This document shows positions 40,102 through 50,300 of a stretch of 64,000 bases of DNA, one piece after another. The DNA comes from Sphingomonas sp. (GTDB lineage Bacteria; Pseudomonadota; Alphaproteobacteria; Sphingomonadales; Sphingomonadaceae), in assembly GCF_017744835.1 (NCBI RefSeq), contig NZ_JAGIAM010000004.1, positions 124,001 to 188,000 of the forward strand. The letters run 5' to 3'. Under the pieces are notes generated by a model. That model was given only the letters and a program-made list of their open reading frames with translations, did not search any database and was not told the DNA's origin. Every line of letters starts with the position of its first letter. Within the stretch, counting starts at the first letter, position 1. The position numbers and the translations under genes are program-made.

Positions 40102-41222
40102 CAGTCCAGGCTCCGGCGCGTTACGCGGAAGGAGAGCAGGAAGAAGAGCGCGCCGAAGCCGAGCATGATGCCGATGTTGGGGAGGATCAGCCCCCATTGG
40201 TCGCCGGCGAGGAAGACCGATTCGAGCGCGGGGATCAGGTAGCGCGCGGGCACGATGTAGGTGAGCGCCTGGATCGGCCAGGGCATCGATCCGATCTCGT
40301 AGATGAAGCCCGAGAGCAGGAAGGTGGGCAGGAAGGCCGAGAGCAAGGCGATCTGGCTGGCGACGAACTGGTTCTTGGTCGCCGCCGAGATGAACAGGCC
40401 GAGGCCCAGCGCGGGCATCAGAAAGGCCGAGGAGATCGCGAACAGCGTGAACACCGATCCACGGAACGGCACGCCGAAGATCCACACGCCGATAGCCGCG
40501 CACAACGCCATCGATGCCTGGGCTAGGAAGAAATAGGGGATGACCTTGCTGGCGATGAACTCGGCCATGCTGATCGGCGTGGCCATCATCGCCTCCATCG
40601 TCCCCCGCTCCCACTCGCGCGCGACGACGAGCGCGGTGAGCAGTGTGCCGATCATCGTCATCACGTTGGCGATCGAGCCGGGGACGAGGAAATAGCGGCT
40701 CATCAGCTCGGGGTTGTACCAGTAGCGTGCCGACACCGAGACCGGCGGCTCGGCATCCGCGCCGCTCTCCAGCCCCTCGGCGGCGGCCCATTGTGCGCGG
40801 ACGCCCTCGCCATAGGCCGCGGCGAAATTGGCGGTGTTGGGCTGCGAACCGTCGGTAATGATCTGGACCGGGGGCGTGCGGCCGCGCTTCACTCCGTCTC
40901 CGAAATCCTGCGGGATCACGATGATCGCGCGCAGCCTGCCGTCGACCATGCCGTCACGCACCGCCGCGACGCTGCGCGCCATCGTCACGTCGAAATAGGT
41001 CGAGCGCTGATAGGCCTGGGCGAGACGCAGAGCGGGCGCGCTCGAATCCTGGAGCACCACGGCGATGCGCGTGCGGCTGGTGTCGAGCGATACCGCATAG
41101 CCGAACAGGAACAGCAGGATCATCGGCAGCACGAAGGCGATCAGGAAGGTGGAAGGATCGCGCAGGATCTGCGCGCCCTCCTTGCGCACCAGCGCAGCGA
41201 GGCGGCGGAAGGAGAAGCGCAT
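40101..41222 (-). CDS. ybhS: ABC-2 type export permease (YbhS-like)
   Basis: A 373-residue permease with the same topology as its partner. It opens with VRKEGAQILRDPSTFLIAFVLPMILLFLFGYA and has the coupling segment GTMEAMMATPISMAEFIASKVIPYF. The ATG at 41222 overlaps the stop of the ATPase gene (TGATG); a GTG one codon earlier is also possible. It pairs with the following permease. Confidence 0.83.
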   Translation of the reverse strand: MRFSFRRLAALVRKEGAQILRDPSTFLIAFVLPMILLFLFGYAVSLDTSRTRIAVVLQDSSAPALRLAQAYQRSTYFDVTMARSVAAVRDGMVDGRLRAIIVIPQDFGDGVKRGRTPPVQIITDGSQPNTANFAAAYGEGVRAQWAAAEGLESGADAEPPVSVSARYWYNPELMSRYFLVPGSIANVMTMIGTLLTALVVAREWERGTMEAMMATPISMAEFIASKVIPYFFLAQASMALCAAIGVWIFGVPFRGSVFTLFAISSAFLMPALGLGLFISAATKNQFVASQIALLSAFLPTFLLSGFIYEIGSMPWPIQALTYIVPARYLIPALESVFLAGDQWGLILPNIGIMLGFGALFFLLSFRVTRRSLD

Positions 41223-42958
41223 CACGCCGCCTCCTTCTGCTGCCCACGCTCGCGGTCGAACGCCTCGATCAGCGCGATGAAGGCGTCCTCCATTGTCGGG
41301 TCGTCAGTGCCGGTGAGGTCGGCGGCGCGCTTCTTGAGCTCGTCGGGGGTGCCCGTTGCGATCTGCTCGGCGCGGTAGATCAGCGTCGCGCGGTCGCAAT
41401 ATTCGGCTTCGTCCATGAAGTGCGTGGTGACGAGCACGGTCACCCCCTTCTCGACCAAGCCGTTGATGTGGGTCCAGAATTCGCGACGGGTGACCGGATC
41501 GACGCCCGATGTGGGCTCGTCGAGGAAGAGCACCGGCGGCTCGTGCATCACCGCGCAGGCGAGCGCGAGCCGCTGCTTGAAGCCGAGCGGCAGCGTGCCC
41601 GCATTGACGTCGAGCTTGGCCTTGAGCTCGAAGATGTCGACCATCGCCGCGATCGCCTGGGCAGCGCGGTCGCGCGGGAGGTCATAGGCGCCGGCGAAGA
41701 AATCGAGGTTCTGGCGGACGCTGAGATCGCCGTAGAGCGAGAATTTCTGCGCCATGTAACCAAGCTGCGAGCGCGCGTCGGCGCGCGAATGACGCAGCGA
41801 CTTGCCCGCGACCGAGCCCGTGCCGCTGGTCGGCGTCAGCAGCCCGCAGAGCATCTTGAAGGTGGTCGATTTGCCCGCGCCGTTCGGACCGAGCAGTCCG
41901 AAGATCTCGCCGCGCGGAATGGCGAAGTTCATGTCCTTGGCGGCAGTGAAATCGCCGAAGACCTTGGTGAGCCCCTTGGCCTCGATTGCGCAGGCGTCGC
42001 TGGGCGGAATCGTGCGGTAGCGCTCGGCAAGCGCACTGGTGCCGGGAGGACCGCCGCCGAGCCGCTCGATGAACCCGTCCTCGAAGCGCGGCTGGGCGGG
42101 AGCCACCTGCGTGTCGGGCCCGCCTTCCAGCGCCGCGGCATCGGGCGCCGGCGCCCCTTCGGCGAGCAGCAGCCGAACCGAGCGGCCCTGGATCGTGCCG
42201 TCGATCACGTCCTTGCGGTCGAGCGCATGGGTGAGGAAGCGGCGGCGCCGGTCCGCGAAGCCGGTCACGCGGATCACGCGATCGGCCACGGCTCCGGTGA
42301 GATCGGCGGGCGGGCCGTCGAACAACAGCTTGCCTTCGTTGAGGAGATAGACGGTGTCGCACTTCTCCGCCTCGTCGAGATAGGCAGTGGACCAGAGCAC
42401 GGCGATCCCCTGGTCGGTCAATTCGCCGACCATCGCCCAGAGCTCGCGCCGCGAGATCGGATCGACGCCGACGCCGGGCTCGTCGAGCAGCAGCACCTTG
42501 GGCGTCTTCACCAGCGCGCAGGCGAGCCCGAGCTTCTGCTTCATGCCGCCCGACAGCTTGCCCGCGAGCCGATCCTGGAAGCGCGCGAGATCGGTGAATT
42601 CGAGCAGCCGGCCGAAGCTATCGGCGCGCTCTTCGGCGGGAAGGCCGCGGACGTCGGCATAGAGGCGCAGATTCTCGATGACCGAGAGATCCTCGTACAG
42701 GCCGAAGCGCTGGGGCATGTAGCCGAGGTCGTCGAGCCGTTCGCCGGGCGAACCGCCGAGCAGATCGACCTTGCCTTTGCTGGGCGCCATCAAGCCGGCG
42801 AGAATGCGGATCAGCGTGGTCTTGCCGGCGCCATCAGGGCCGACGAGCCCGGTGATCCTGCCGGGCTCGACACCCATCGAGACGCCGTCGAGCGCGGGGG
42901 CGTCGGCCCCGTCGAAGCGCTTGACCAGCCCCTCGGTGCGGGCGAGCGGCCCGGCCAT
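41222..42958 (-). CDS. ybhF: ABC transporter ATPase with two nucleotide-binding domains (YbhF-like)
   Basis: A 578-residue protein, the same length as E. coli YbhF as I recall it. Domain 1 has Walker A GPDGAGKTT and signature LSGGMKQKLGLA; domain 2 has Walker A GPNGAGKST and the atypical signature LPLGFKQRLALA. Both Walker B segments (VLLLDEPGVGVDP, VLFLDEPTSGVDP) are intact. It powers export by the two permeases that follow. Gene order MFP, ATPase, permease, permease is the Ybh order. Confidence 0.88.
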   Translation of the reverse strand: MAGPLARTEGLVKRFDGADAPALDGVSMGVEPGRITGLVGPDGAGKTTLIRILAGLMAPSKGKVDLLGGSPGERLDDLGYMPQRFGLYEDLSVIENLRLYADVRGLPAEERADSFGRLLEFTDLARFQDRLAGKLSGGMKQKLGLACALVKTPKVLLLDEPGVGVDPISRRELWAMVGELTDQGIAVLWSTAYLDEAEKCDTVYLLNEGKLLFDGPPADLTGAVADRVIRVTGFADRRRRFLTHALDRKDVIDGTIQGRSVRLLLAEGAPAPDAAALEGGPDTQVAPAQPRFEDGFIERLGGGPPGTSALAERYRTIPPSDACAIEAKGLTKVFGDFTAAKDMNFAIPRGEIFGLLGPNGAGKSTTFKMLCGLLTPTSGTGSVAGKSLRHSRADARSQLGYMAQKFSLYGDLSVRQNLDFFAGAYDLPRDRAAQAIAAMVDIFELKAKLDVNAGTLPLGFKQRLALACAVMHEPPVLFLDEPTSGVDPVTRREFWTHINGLVEKGVTVLVTTHFMDEAEYCDRATLIYRAEQIATGTPDELKKRAADLTGTDDPTMEDAFIALIEAFDRERGQQKEAA

Positions 42959-42964
42959 CGCCGC

Positions 42965-43972
42965 TCAATCCTTCCGCGCGGGGCGGGCGGCGGGGATGCG
43001 GACCGTTACCGGCTGGCCTTGCCGGAGTGCGTCGTCCGGGTCGGTAACGATGATGCGGAGCTGGTAGACCAGGTCAGTGCGCAGGTTCGCCGTCTCCACG
43101 GTCTTGGGCGTGAACTCGGCGCGGGGCGAGATATAGCCGATCGTGCCGGTGTAGGTCTTGGGATTGCCGTCGGCGGTGACCTGAACCTTCATCCCCGGAC
43201 TGATCCGGCTGAGGTCGGTTTCGGCGACATAGGCGCGCACGCGCATCGGGCGGTCGATCGCGAGGGTGAGCACGGTCTCACCGGGCTGAACGATCGCGCC
43301 GGGCTCGCGGGCGCGCGTCACCACGGTGCCCGCGGCGGACGCGACCAGTCGCGTGTCGGAGAGGTCGGTGCCCGCCCCCTGGCGTGCGGCCTGGGCGGAG
43401 CGCAGTTCGGCCTCGGCGCCCGCGATGTCCTCCGAGCGGCTGCCGGCGACGAGCAGCGAGAGCGCCTGCTGCGCCTCGCGGACCTGCGCCTGGGCGCGGT
43501 CGCGCTGCGCGACGGTCTGCTCCCAGACGGCGCGGCTGATCGCGCCGGGAGCGACCAAGGGCTGGCGGCGGGTATAGTCGCGCTCGGCCTCGCGCAGCGC
43601 CGCTTGCGCCGCGTCGACTCGCGCGCGCGCCTGGCCGACGTCCTGCGGGCGATTCCCGTTGCGCAGCTTGGCGAGCTGCGCCTGCGCCTGGGCGACGCGG
43701 GCGTCGGCCTCGGCGATGCGGCTGTCGATAGTGCGGGTCTCGAGCGTGGCGAGGAGCTGGCCCTGCGTCACCTTGTCGCCCTCGTCGACGCCGATCGCGG
43801 CGATGCGGCCGTTGACGCGGAAGCCGAGGTCGACTTCGCGGATGTCGACATTGCCGTAGAGCGCGAGCTCGGTACTGCGCGCCGAGCGGAGCAGGCCGAA
43901 GCCGCCGGTCGCGATCGCCGCGATGAGCAGCACGGCGATGATGGCAAGCACAACGAGGCGGCGTCGGTTCAT
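42965..43972 (-). CDS. ybhG: HlyD-family periplasmic adaptor (YbhG-like)
   Basis: A 335-residue membrane fusion protein with one N-terminal anchor (LVVLAIIAVLLIAAIATGGFGLL), two biotinyl-lipoyl halves (VDEGDKVTQGQLLATLET and VASAAGTVVTRAREPGAIV), a long coiled coil between them and a beta-barrel. The ATG at 43972 overlaps the TetR stop (ATGA). A long open frame continues upstream but belongs to no gene. It links the inner-membrane ABC exporter to the outer-membrane factor encoded at the operon end. Confidence 0.85.
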   Translation of the reverse strand: MNRRRLVVLAIIAVLLIAAIATGGFGLLRSARSTELALYGNVDIREVDLGFRVNGRIAAIGVDEGDKVTQGQLLATLETRTIDSRIAEADARVAQAQAQLAKLRNGNRPQDVGQARARVDAAQAALREAERDYTRRQPLVAPGAISRAVWEQTVAQRDRAQAQVREAQQALSLLVAGSRSEDIAGAEAELRSAQAARQGAGTDLSDTRLVASAAGTVVTRAREPGAIVQPGETVLTLAIDRPMRVRAYVAETDLSRISPGMKVQVTADGNPKTYTGTIGYISPRAEFTPKTVETANLRTDLVYQLRIIVTDPDDALRQGQPVTVRIPAARPARKD

Positions 43973-44589
43973 CTCGGCTTCTCCGAAAGGATGCAGAGCA
44001 CATTGGCGCGCAGGCGGGCGCGCAGCAGCGTGGCGGTGTCGTCGTCGATCCGGTCGATCTGCAGCGCCCGGCAGACCGCGGCGCGGCCGGCGCGCAGCAC
44101 CATCGCCTGGCCGAAGAGCAGCACGCCCATCGCGGTCGCCTCGCGGCGATCGGTGCCGGGGCGCACGAGCGGGATCAGCTCGAGGAAGGCATCGAGGATC
44201 GGCTGCATCGCGATCTCGAACAGGCGATCGAAAGCCTCGGTGGGCGTCTGCTGCTCGCGGATGATGAAGCGCGACCAGCTTTCGGTCTCCGGGCGCAGCA
44301 TCATCTGGGCGAGGCCGTCGAGGATCGCGGCGAGCGAGGCGGCCGCAGCTTCGGGGGACGCGCGGCCGGCCTCGAGCGCCCGCGCGACCGAATCGCCCTG
44401 CAGCGACCGGATCGATTCCGCGATATGCTCCGCAGCGGCCAGATACAGGCCCTGCTTCCCGCCGAAATGATAAGTGATCGACGACATGGCGGTGCCCGAG
44501 GCGCGCGCGATCTCGCGCGTGCTCGCGCCTTCGAACCCAAGCCGCCCGAACTGGTCGACCGCTGTCTCGAGGAGAGTCTGCGAAACCAT
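43969..44589 (-). CDS. cecR: TetR-family regulator (CecR-like), first gene of the ABC operon
   Basis: A 206-residue repressor with a TetR helix-turn-helix (STREIARASGTAMSSITYHFGGKQGLYLAA, about 24-53) and a C-terminal domain of the CecR/DUF1956 type. In E. coli CecR controls ybhGFSR and heads the same operon, as here. A perfect 16-bp palindrome lies ten bases before the start codon and is the likely autoregulatory site. The inducer is unknown. Confidence 0.82.
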   Translation of the reverse strand: MVSQTLLETAVDQFGRLGFEGASTREIARASGTAMSSITYHFGGKQGLYLAAAEHIAESIRSLQGDSVARALEAGRASPEAAAASLAAILDGLAQMMLRPETESWSRFIIREQQTPTEAFDRLFEIAMQPILDAFLELIPLVRPGTDRREATAMGVLLFGQAMVLRAGRAAVCRALQIDRIDDDTATLLRARLRANVLCILSEKPR

Positions 44590-44598
44590 GAACCTCCT

Positions 44599-44614
44599 GT
44601 TCGTTCGAACGAAC
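44599..44614. promoter_or_regulatory. 16-bp palindrome, candidate TetR operator of the ABC exporter
   Basis: GTTCGTTCGAACGAAC is perfectly symmetric and lies nine bases before the CecR-like gene's ATG, so a bound repressor would block the operon. Confidence 0.75.
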
Positions 44615-44774
44615 TAACAGGTGGCGGGCCTCTCCGCAACCGGGCGTCAACGAAGCGCGGCCTATGTGCGTTCCGTGATTGCACCATGGCCGGGAGGCGC
44701 TAGGGGAAGTACCTAGGTCCGAACGGCACAATGCAATTGGATTTTCTGCGGTTTAAGCTTATGTACCGATCATT

Positions 44775-45389
44775 ATGAAAAACATCTGCTGCCCGGCCGC
44801 CAAGGGCCGCCCGCGCGAGTTCGACGTCGACGAGGCGTTGGCGGCTGCGCTGCGCGTCTTCTGGACCAAGGGCTATGAGGGCGCGTCGCTGAGCGACCTC
44901 ACCGATGCGATGGGCATTACCCGCCCCAGCCTCTATGCCGCCTTCGGCAACAAGGAGGCGCTGTTCCGCAAGGCGCTGGACCTCTACGAGAGCGAGAAGC
45001 TCGCCTATATGCGCGAGGCGATCCAGGCGCCGACAGCGCGCGCCGTCGCCGAGCGGCTGCTGCGCGGCGCGCTGGCGATGCAGACCAGCGACTGCGGCGA
45101 TCCCAAGGGCTGCCTGCGCGTGATCAGCTCGGTCGCGTGCGGCGTCGAGGCCGAATCGATCCGTGCCGAAGTGATCGAACGCCGCAAATCCTCCAGCCGC
45201 ACGCTGGTCGAGCGCTTCGAGCAGGCCAAGGCCGACGGCGAACTGCCCGAGGACATGACCGCGGAGGGGCTGGCCACCTATCTCGGCGCGCTGCTCCAGG
45301 GGCTGTCGCTCCAGGCCGGCGCGGGCGCGAGCCGCGAGGAGCTCGAACGGCTGGTCGAGACCAGCCTGGCCGTCTGGCCCACCCGATAA
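44775..45389 (+). CDS. TetR-family regulator
   Basis: A 204-residue protein with the helix-turn-helix GASLSDLTDAMGITRPSLYAAFGNKEALF (about 36-64) and a C-terminal domain with CGDPKGCLRVISSVACG typical of the TetR_C AefR/YxaF-like group. Its start is divergent from the CecR-like gene; its end converges with another TetR gene 6 bases on. The target is unknown. It has no efflux gene of its own next to it, so it may act on either neighbouring operon. Confidence 0.82.
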   Translation: MKNICCPAAKGRPREFDVDEALAAALRVFWTKGYEGASLSDLTDAMGITRPSLYAAFGNKEALFRKALDLYESEKLAYMREAIQAPTARAVAERLLRGALAMQTSDCGDPKGCLRVISSVACGVEAESIRAEVIERRKSSSRTLVERFEQAKADGELPEDMTAEGLATYLGALLQGLSLQAGAGASREELERLVETSLAVWPTR

Positions 45390-45395
45390 ATGGAC

Positions 45396-45995
45396 CTAGA
45401 CCGCGCCCGATCCTTCATCGAGCGCGGCAGCAAAGAGCGCCGTCAGCCGCGCGCGCAACGCGTCGGCGCTCAGACTCTCGAGCGGCGCGATCGCCAGCGC
45501 CGAGCGCATGATCCCCGCCCCCATCAGCACGGCGAGCCCCAGGCTCGCGCGGAGCGACGCGTCGGCCCCGCCGAGCAGCGCCGCCACAGGACCCAAAATA
45601 TCTTCGTCGATCGCCTCGCGGATGATGCTCGACGGCTTGGGCGAGGTGGCCGAGCGCAGCAGGATCATCAGCCGGTCCATCTCGTCGGCCGCGTGATCGG
45701 CATCCCCGCTGTCCCCGTCGAGGAGCAGCGCGGCGAAATGTGCCGGCAATGCATCGCGGGTAACGCCCTGCATCAGATCCTTGTCGGCGCGGACCGATTC
45801 TTTGAAGAGCTGCTCCTTGCTGCCGAAATAGCGGCTGACCAGCGCCGGATCGGCGCCGGCATCGCGCGCGATCTCGCGCAGGCCGACATTCTCGTAGCTG
45901 TCGCGGGCGAAATGGCGGCGGGCGGAGGCGAGGATCGCCTGCCGCGTCGCGGCCGCATTGCGCGAACGCGGCGGAGCCTGGGTGGGCGGGATCAT
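45396..45995 (-). CDS. TetR-family regulator of the RND pump
   Basis: A 199-residue protein with helix-turn-helix GLREIARDAGADPALVSRYFGSKEQLF (about 39-65) and a C-terminal domain rich in alanine and leucine. I use the ATG at 45995, with GGAAGG upstream; a longer frame exists without a ribosome site. It is divergent from the RND adaptor gene, which is the usual arrangement of a local repressor with its pump. An imperfect palindrome lies in between. Confidence 0.8.
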   Translation of the reverse strand: MIPPTQAPPRSRNAAATRQAILASARRHFARDSYENVGLREIARDAGADPALVSRYFGSKEQLFKESVRADKDLMQGVTRDALPAHFAALLLDGDSGDADHAADEMDRLMILLRSATSPKPSSIIREAIDEDILGPVAALLGGADASLRASLGLAVLMGAGIMRSALAIAPLESLSADALRARLTALFAAALDEGSGAV

Positions 45996-46036
45996 GGACG
46001 ACCTTCCTACCACTGCAGGAACATGGGTCAACGCTC

Positions 46037-46054
46037 GTGGACATTGATGTCTAC
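46037..46054. promoter_or_regulatory. Imperfect palindrome, candidate operator of the RND pump
   Basis: GTGGACATTGATGTCTAC has eight-base arms with one mismatch. It lies in the 171-base gap between the divergent TetR and RND adaptor genes. Confidence 0.55.
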
Positions 46055-46166
46055 GGCCGTTGACAATGCTCGAGCTTGTGCCTAGCCCCGCGGCACGGGA
46101 CAAGGCCCACAGAAGAAGGTCGCCCCGGGGAGGGTCGCCGAACTGGGCAGAACCAGGAACGCGCAC

Positions 46167-47366
46167 ATGTTTTCGACGAAATCCCAGATGCTTGTCATGC
46201 CCGCTCTAGCGGCTGCGCTCGCGCTTTCGGCGTGCGGCGGAGGTGGCGAATCGGGCCCGCCGCAGCAGGGCGCCCCGCCCGTCACCGTGGCGACTCCCCT
46301 CGTCCAGCGCCTGACCGACTGGGACGAGTTCGTCGGCCGCTTCGAAGCGGTGCAGAACGTCGAGGTGCGTCCGCGCTCCTCGGGCTATCTCCAGGGCGTC
46401 CATTTCCGCGACGGCGAATATGTGAGCCGCGGCCAGCTGCTCTTCACGATCGACGCGCGTCCGGCCGAGGCGGCGCTGGCGCAGGCGCGGGCGCAGCTCG
46501 CCCAGGCCCAGGCGACGCTCGCCAACGCGCGTACCGAGCTCGCCCGCTCGCAGGCGCTCGCCGCCCAGCGCGCCGCGAGCCAGGAAGAAGTCGAGTCGCG
46601 CCAGGCGGCGGTCCGCTCGGGCCAAGCGCAGGTCGCCGCCGCACAGGCCAATGTCCGCGCGCGCCAGCTCGATACGGGCTTCACCCGGGTCACTGCCCCG
46701 ATCGGCGGCCGCATCTCCGAGCGCCGCGTCGACGTCGGCAATTCGGTCACCGCCGACCAGACCGTGCTGACCACGATCGTCTCGGTCGATCCGCTGCACT
46801 TCGTCTTCCAGGGATCCGAGGCGCTGCTGCTCAAGTACCAGCGCGAGGGCTCGGGCGTGCGCACCGGCACGCCAGTCCGCGTTAAGCTGAGCGACGAAAG
46901 CGACTTCGCGCATGCCGGCACGCTCGACTTCATCGACAACGCGATCGACGCCGGTGCCGGCACGATCCGCGCCCGCGCGATCATGCCCAACCCGGGTGGC
47001 TTCCTGAAGCCCGGCATGTTCGGCACGCTGCGGCTCGAAGCCTCGCAGCCCTATGACGCGATCCTGGTGCCCGATACGGCGGTGATCGCCGATGCGGCGC
47101 GGCAGGTGGTCTATGTCGTCGGCAAGGACGGCACCGTCGCCGCCAAGCCGGTGCAGACCGGCGCTCTGCGCGGCAATCTGCGCGTGATCCACGGCGGCCT
47201 GACGCGCGAGGACCGCGTGATCATCGGCGGCATCCAGCGCGCGCGGCCTGGCCAGAAAGTCCAGCCGCAGCCGGGCAAGATCGAAGAGCAGCCCGCAGCC
47301 GCGGGTTCGCCGCCTTCGGGCGCGGCCTTGCCTGCTTCCGCCGCGCAGCCGGCCGGCGAGCGCTGA
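46167..47366 (+). CDS. RND efflux periplasmic adaptor lipoprotein
   Basis: A 399-residue AcrA/MexE-type membrane fusion protein. The lipobox LALSAC precedes a glycine-rich linker. Barrel-sandwich halves (DGEYVSRGQLLFTIDARP and TRVTAPIGGRISERRV), the alpha-hairpin between them and a proline-rich tail follow. It bridges the pump to the outer-membrane factor. The pump gene begins 12 bases downstream. Confidence 0.9.
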   Translation: MFSTKSQMLVMPALAAALALSACGGGGESGPPQQGAPPVTVATPLVQRLTDWDEFVGRFEAVQNVEVRPRSSGYLQGVHFRDGEYVSRGQLLFTIDARPAEAALAQARAQLAQAQATLANARTELARSQALAAQRAASQEEVESRQAAVRSGQAQVAAAQANVRARQLDTGFTRVTAPIGGRISERRVDVGNSVTADQTVLTTIVSVDPLHFVFQGSEALLLKYQREGSGVRTGTPVRVKLSDESDFAHAGTLDFIDNAIDAGAGTIRARAIMPNPGGFLKPGMFGTLRLEASQPYDAILVPDTAVIADAARQVVYVVGKDGTVAAKPVQTGALRGNLRVIHGGLTREDRVIIGGIQRARPGQKVQPQPGKIEEQPAAAGSPPSGAALPASAAQPAGER

Positions 47367-47377
47367 AAGGCAGCGCC

Positions 47378-50300
47378 ATGAACATCTCCAGCTTCTTCAT
47401 CGAGCGCCCGATCTTCGCGGGCGTGATCGCGGTCTTCATCACGCTGATCGGCGCCTTCTGCTATCCGCTGCTGCCGCTCTCGCAATATCCCGAGATCGCG
47501 CCGCCGACGATCGCGGTGCAGGCGTCCTATGCCGGTGCCTCGCCCGAGACGATCGCCGAGACGGTCGCGGCGCCGCTCGAGCAGGAGATCAACGGCGTCG
47601 AGGGCATGCTCTACATGAGCTCGTCCTCGACCCAGGGCGCGGCGCAGATCACCGTCACCTTCCAGCCGGGCACCGATCTCGATTCCGCGCAGGTGCTGGT
47701 GCAGAACCGCGTCCGCCTGGCCGAGCCGCGCCTGCCCGAGCAGGTCCGCCAGGTCGGCGTGACGGTGAACAAGCAGGAATCGGGCTTCCTGATGATCGTG
47801 GCGCTCACCTCGCCCGACGGCAGCCTCGATACCGATTACATGGGCAATTACGCCAACACGACGATCCGCGACCGGCTGTTGCGGCTGGAAGGCGTGGGCA
47901 GCGTCCAGGTGTTCGGCGGCGGCAACTACGCGATGCGCGTATGGATCGACCCCGATCGAGCCGCGGCGCGCAACCTGACCGCGGGCGAGATCATCGCCTC
48001 GCTCCGGGCACAGAATGTCCAGGTGGCGGGCGGCGCGCTCGGCCAGACCCCGAGCGGCCCGGCCAATCCCTCGTTCGAAGTGCCGGTGGACGTCGAGGGA
48101 CGGCTTCGCACGGTCGAGCAATTCTCGAACATCACGGTCAAGTCCGATCCGACGAGCGGCGCGATCACGCGGCTGGCCGATGTGGCGCGCGTCGAGCTGG
48201 GCAGCCAGGACTATGCGATCCGCGGCTCGTTCAGCGGCCATCCGGGCATCGCGCTGGCGGTCGTCCAGCAGCCCGGCGCCAATTCGCTCTCGGCCGCCAA
48301 GCTCGTCCTTGGGGAGATGGAGACGCTCGCGCACGATTTCCCGCCGGGGATGAAGTGGTCGATCCCCTACAACCCCACCGAATATGTCCAGGCGTCCGTC
48401 GAGGCAGTGCAGCACACGCTGCTCGAGGCGGTGGTGCTGGTGGTGCTCGTCGTCGTGGTCTTCCTCCAGACCTGGCGCGCGGCGGTGATCCCGATCGTCG
48501 CGATCCCGATCGCGCTGGTCGGCACCTTCGCGGTGCAGCTCGCGCTCGGCTTCTCGATCAACTCGCTGTCGCTGTTCGGCCTGGTGCTGGCGGTGGGCAT
48601 CGTGGTCGACGACGCGATCGTCGTGGTCGAGGCGGTGGAGAAGCACATCCGCGAGGGACTGCCCCCGCGCGAGGCCTCGCACCGCACGATGCGCGAAGTC
48701 TCGGGCGCGCTGATCGCGATCGGGCTGGTGCTGGTCTCGGTATTCGTGCCAACGGCGATGGTGCCCGGAATCCCCGGCATCTTCTACCGCCAGTTCGCGG
48801 TGACGATCGCGGCGGCATCGGCGATCTCCCTGCTGCTCTCGCTGACGCTTTCGCCCGCCATGGCAGCGCTGCTGCTCAAGCCGCACCGCGATATCGAGAC
48901 CGACCATGGCTCCCGCTGGACGCGCCCGTTGCGCGTCGGCGCGGAGAAGTTCAACCAGGGCTTCGACTGGCTCTCGGACCGGTACGGCAAGCTCACCGCG
49001 CGCGTGGTGCGGATGGGGCTGATCATGATGATCGTCTATGCCGGCCTGCTCGCGCTCACCGGCTGGCGCCTCACCGCGACGCCGACGGGCTTCATACCCG
49101 AGCAGGACCAGGGCTTCCTGATCGGTGTGATCCAGCTTCCGCCCGGCGCCTCGCTCGATCGCACGAGCGCGGTGCTGAACAAGGCCTATGACATCGCCAG
49201 CAAGACCGACGGTGTCGTCGACGGCGCTGCCTTCGCGGGCCTCGACGGGGCGAGCTTCAGCCAGGCCTCGAACTCTGGCGTGATGTTCCTCAAGCTCGAC
49301 GACTGGTCGAAGCGGGGATCGGAGAAGTCGGCCGCGGCGCTCGCGGGCCAGCTCACCGGCGCGCTCGGGGGGCAGATCGAAGGCGCCAACATCTTCATGA
49401 TCGCCCCGCCCGCGGTCCAGGGCCTAGGCAACGGCAGCGGCTTCGTGATGATGATCCAGGATCGTTCGGCGAATGCCGGATGGCGCGGGCTGGAAGGCGC
49501 GGCCGGCGCGATGATGGGCGCGGCGATGCAAGAGCCCAAGGTCACCCAGGTCTTCTCGCTCTTCAACACCGCCAATCCGCGCATCCGCGCCGACGTCGAT
49601 CGCGACAAGGCACAACTGCTCGGCGTGGAGCCCAACGACGTCTATGCGGCGATCGGCACCTACATCGGCTCGACTTATGTCAACGACTTCAACCTGCTCG
49701 GCCGCACCTTCCGTGTGACCGCGCAGGCCGAGCCGAGCGCCCGCGACGACCTGAGCGACGTCGGGCGGCTGCAGGTGCGCTCGCGCAGCGGCGAGATGGT
49801 GCCGCTGTCTGCGGTCGCCAGCTTCCACCGCGACTCGGGCGCGTCGCGCGTCGTCCGCTACAATCTGCTCCCCGCAGTCGAGCTGCAGGGCGCGGCGGCA
49901 CCGGGTGTCTCCTCTGGCGACGCACTAGCTGCGATGGAGCGGCTCGCGGCGAACACGCTGCCGCAGGGCTACAGCTTCGAATGGACCGGTCTCGCCTATC
50001 AGCAGAAGGCGGCAGGGAGCAGCTCGGCACTGATCTTCGTGCTTGCGGTGGTGTTCGTCTTCCTGGTGCTCGCGGCGCAATATGAATCGATCACGCTGCC
50101 GCTGGCGGTGATCCTGATCGTGCCGATGTGCATCCTGGCGGCGCTGCTGGGTGTGACGCTGCGCGGCATGGACAACAACATCCTGACCCAGGTGGGCCTG
50201 GTGGTGCTGATCGCGCTGGCTGCCAAGAACGCGATCCTGATCGTCGAGTTCGCCAAGCAGGGCGAGGAAGAGGGCATGAACCGGTTCGAGGCCGCAGTGC

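Noticed and set aside
41222..42958. Double ATPase as an accidental fusion of two genes
   Set aside because: Length and the second signature LPLGFKQ match the natural YbhF family, and no frameshift is seen.
43973..44731. Upstream extension of the HlyD gene to 588 codons
   Set aside because: The extension lies over the TetR gene in another frame and lacks any adaptor feature; ATG 43972 gives the normal N-terminal anchor.
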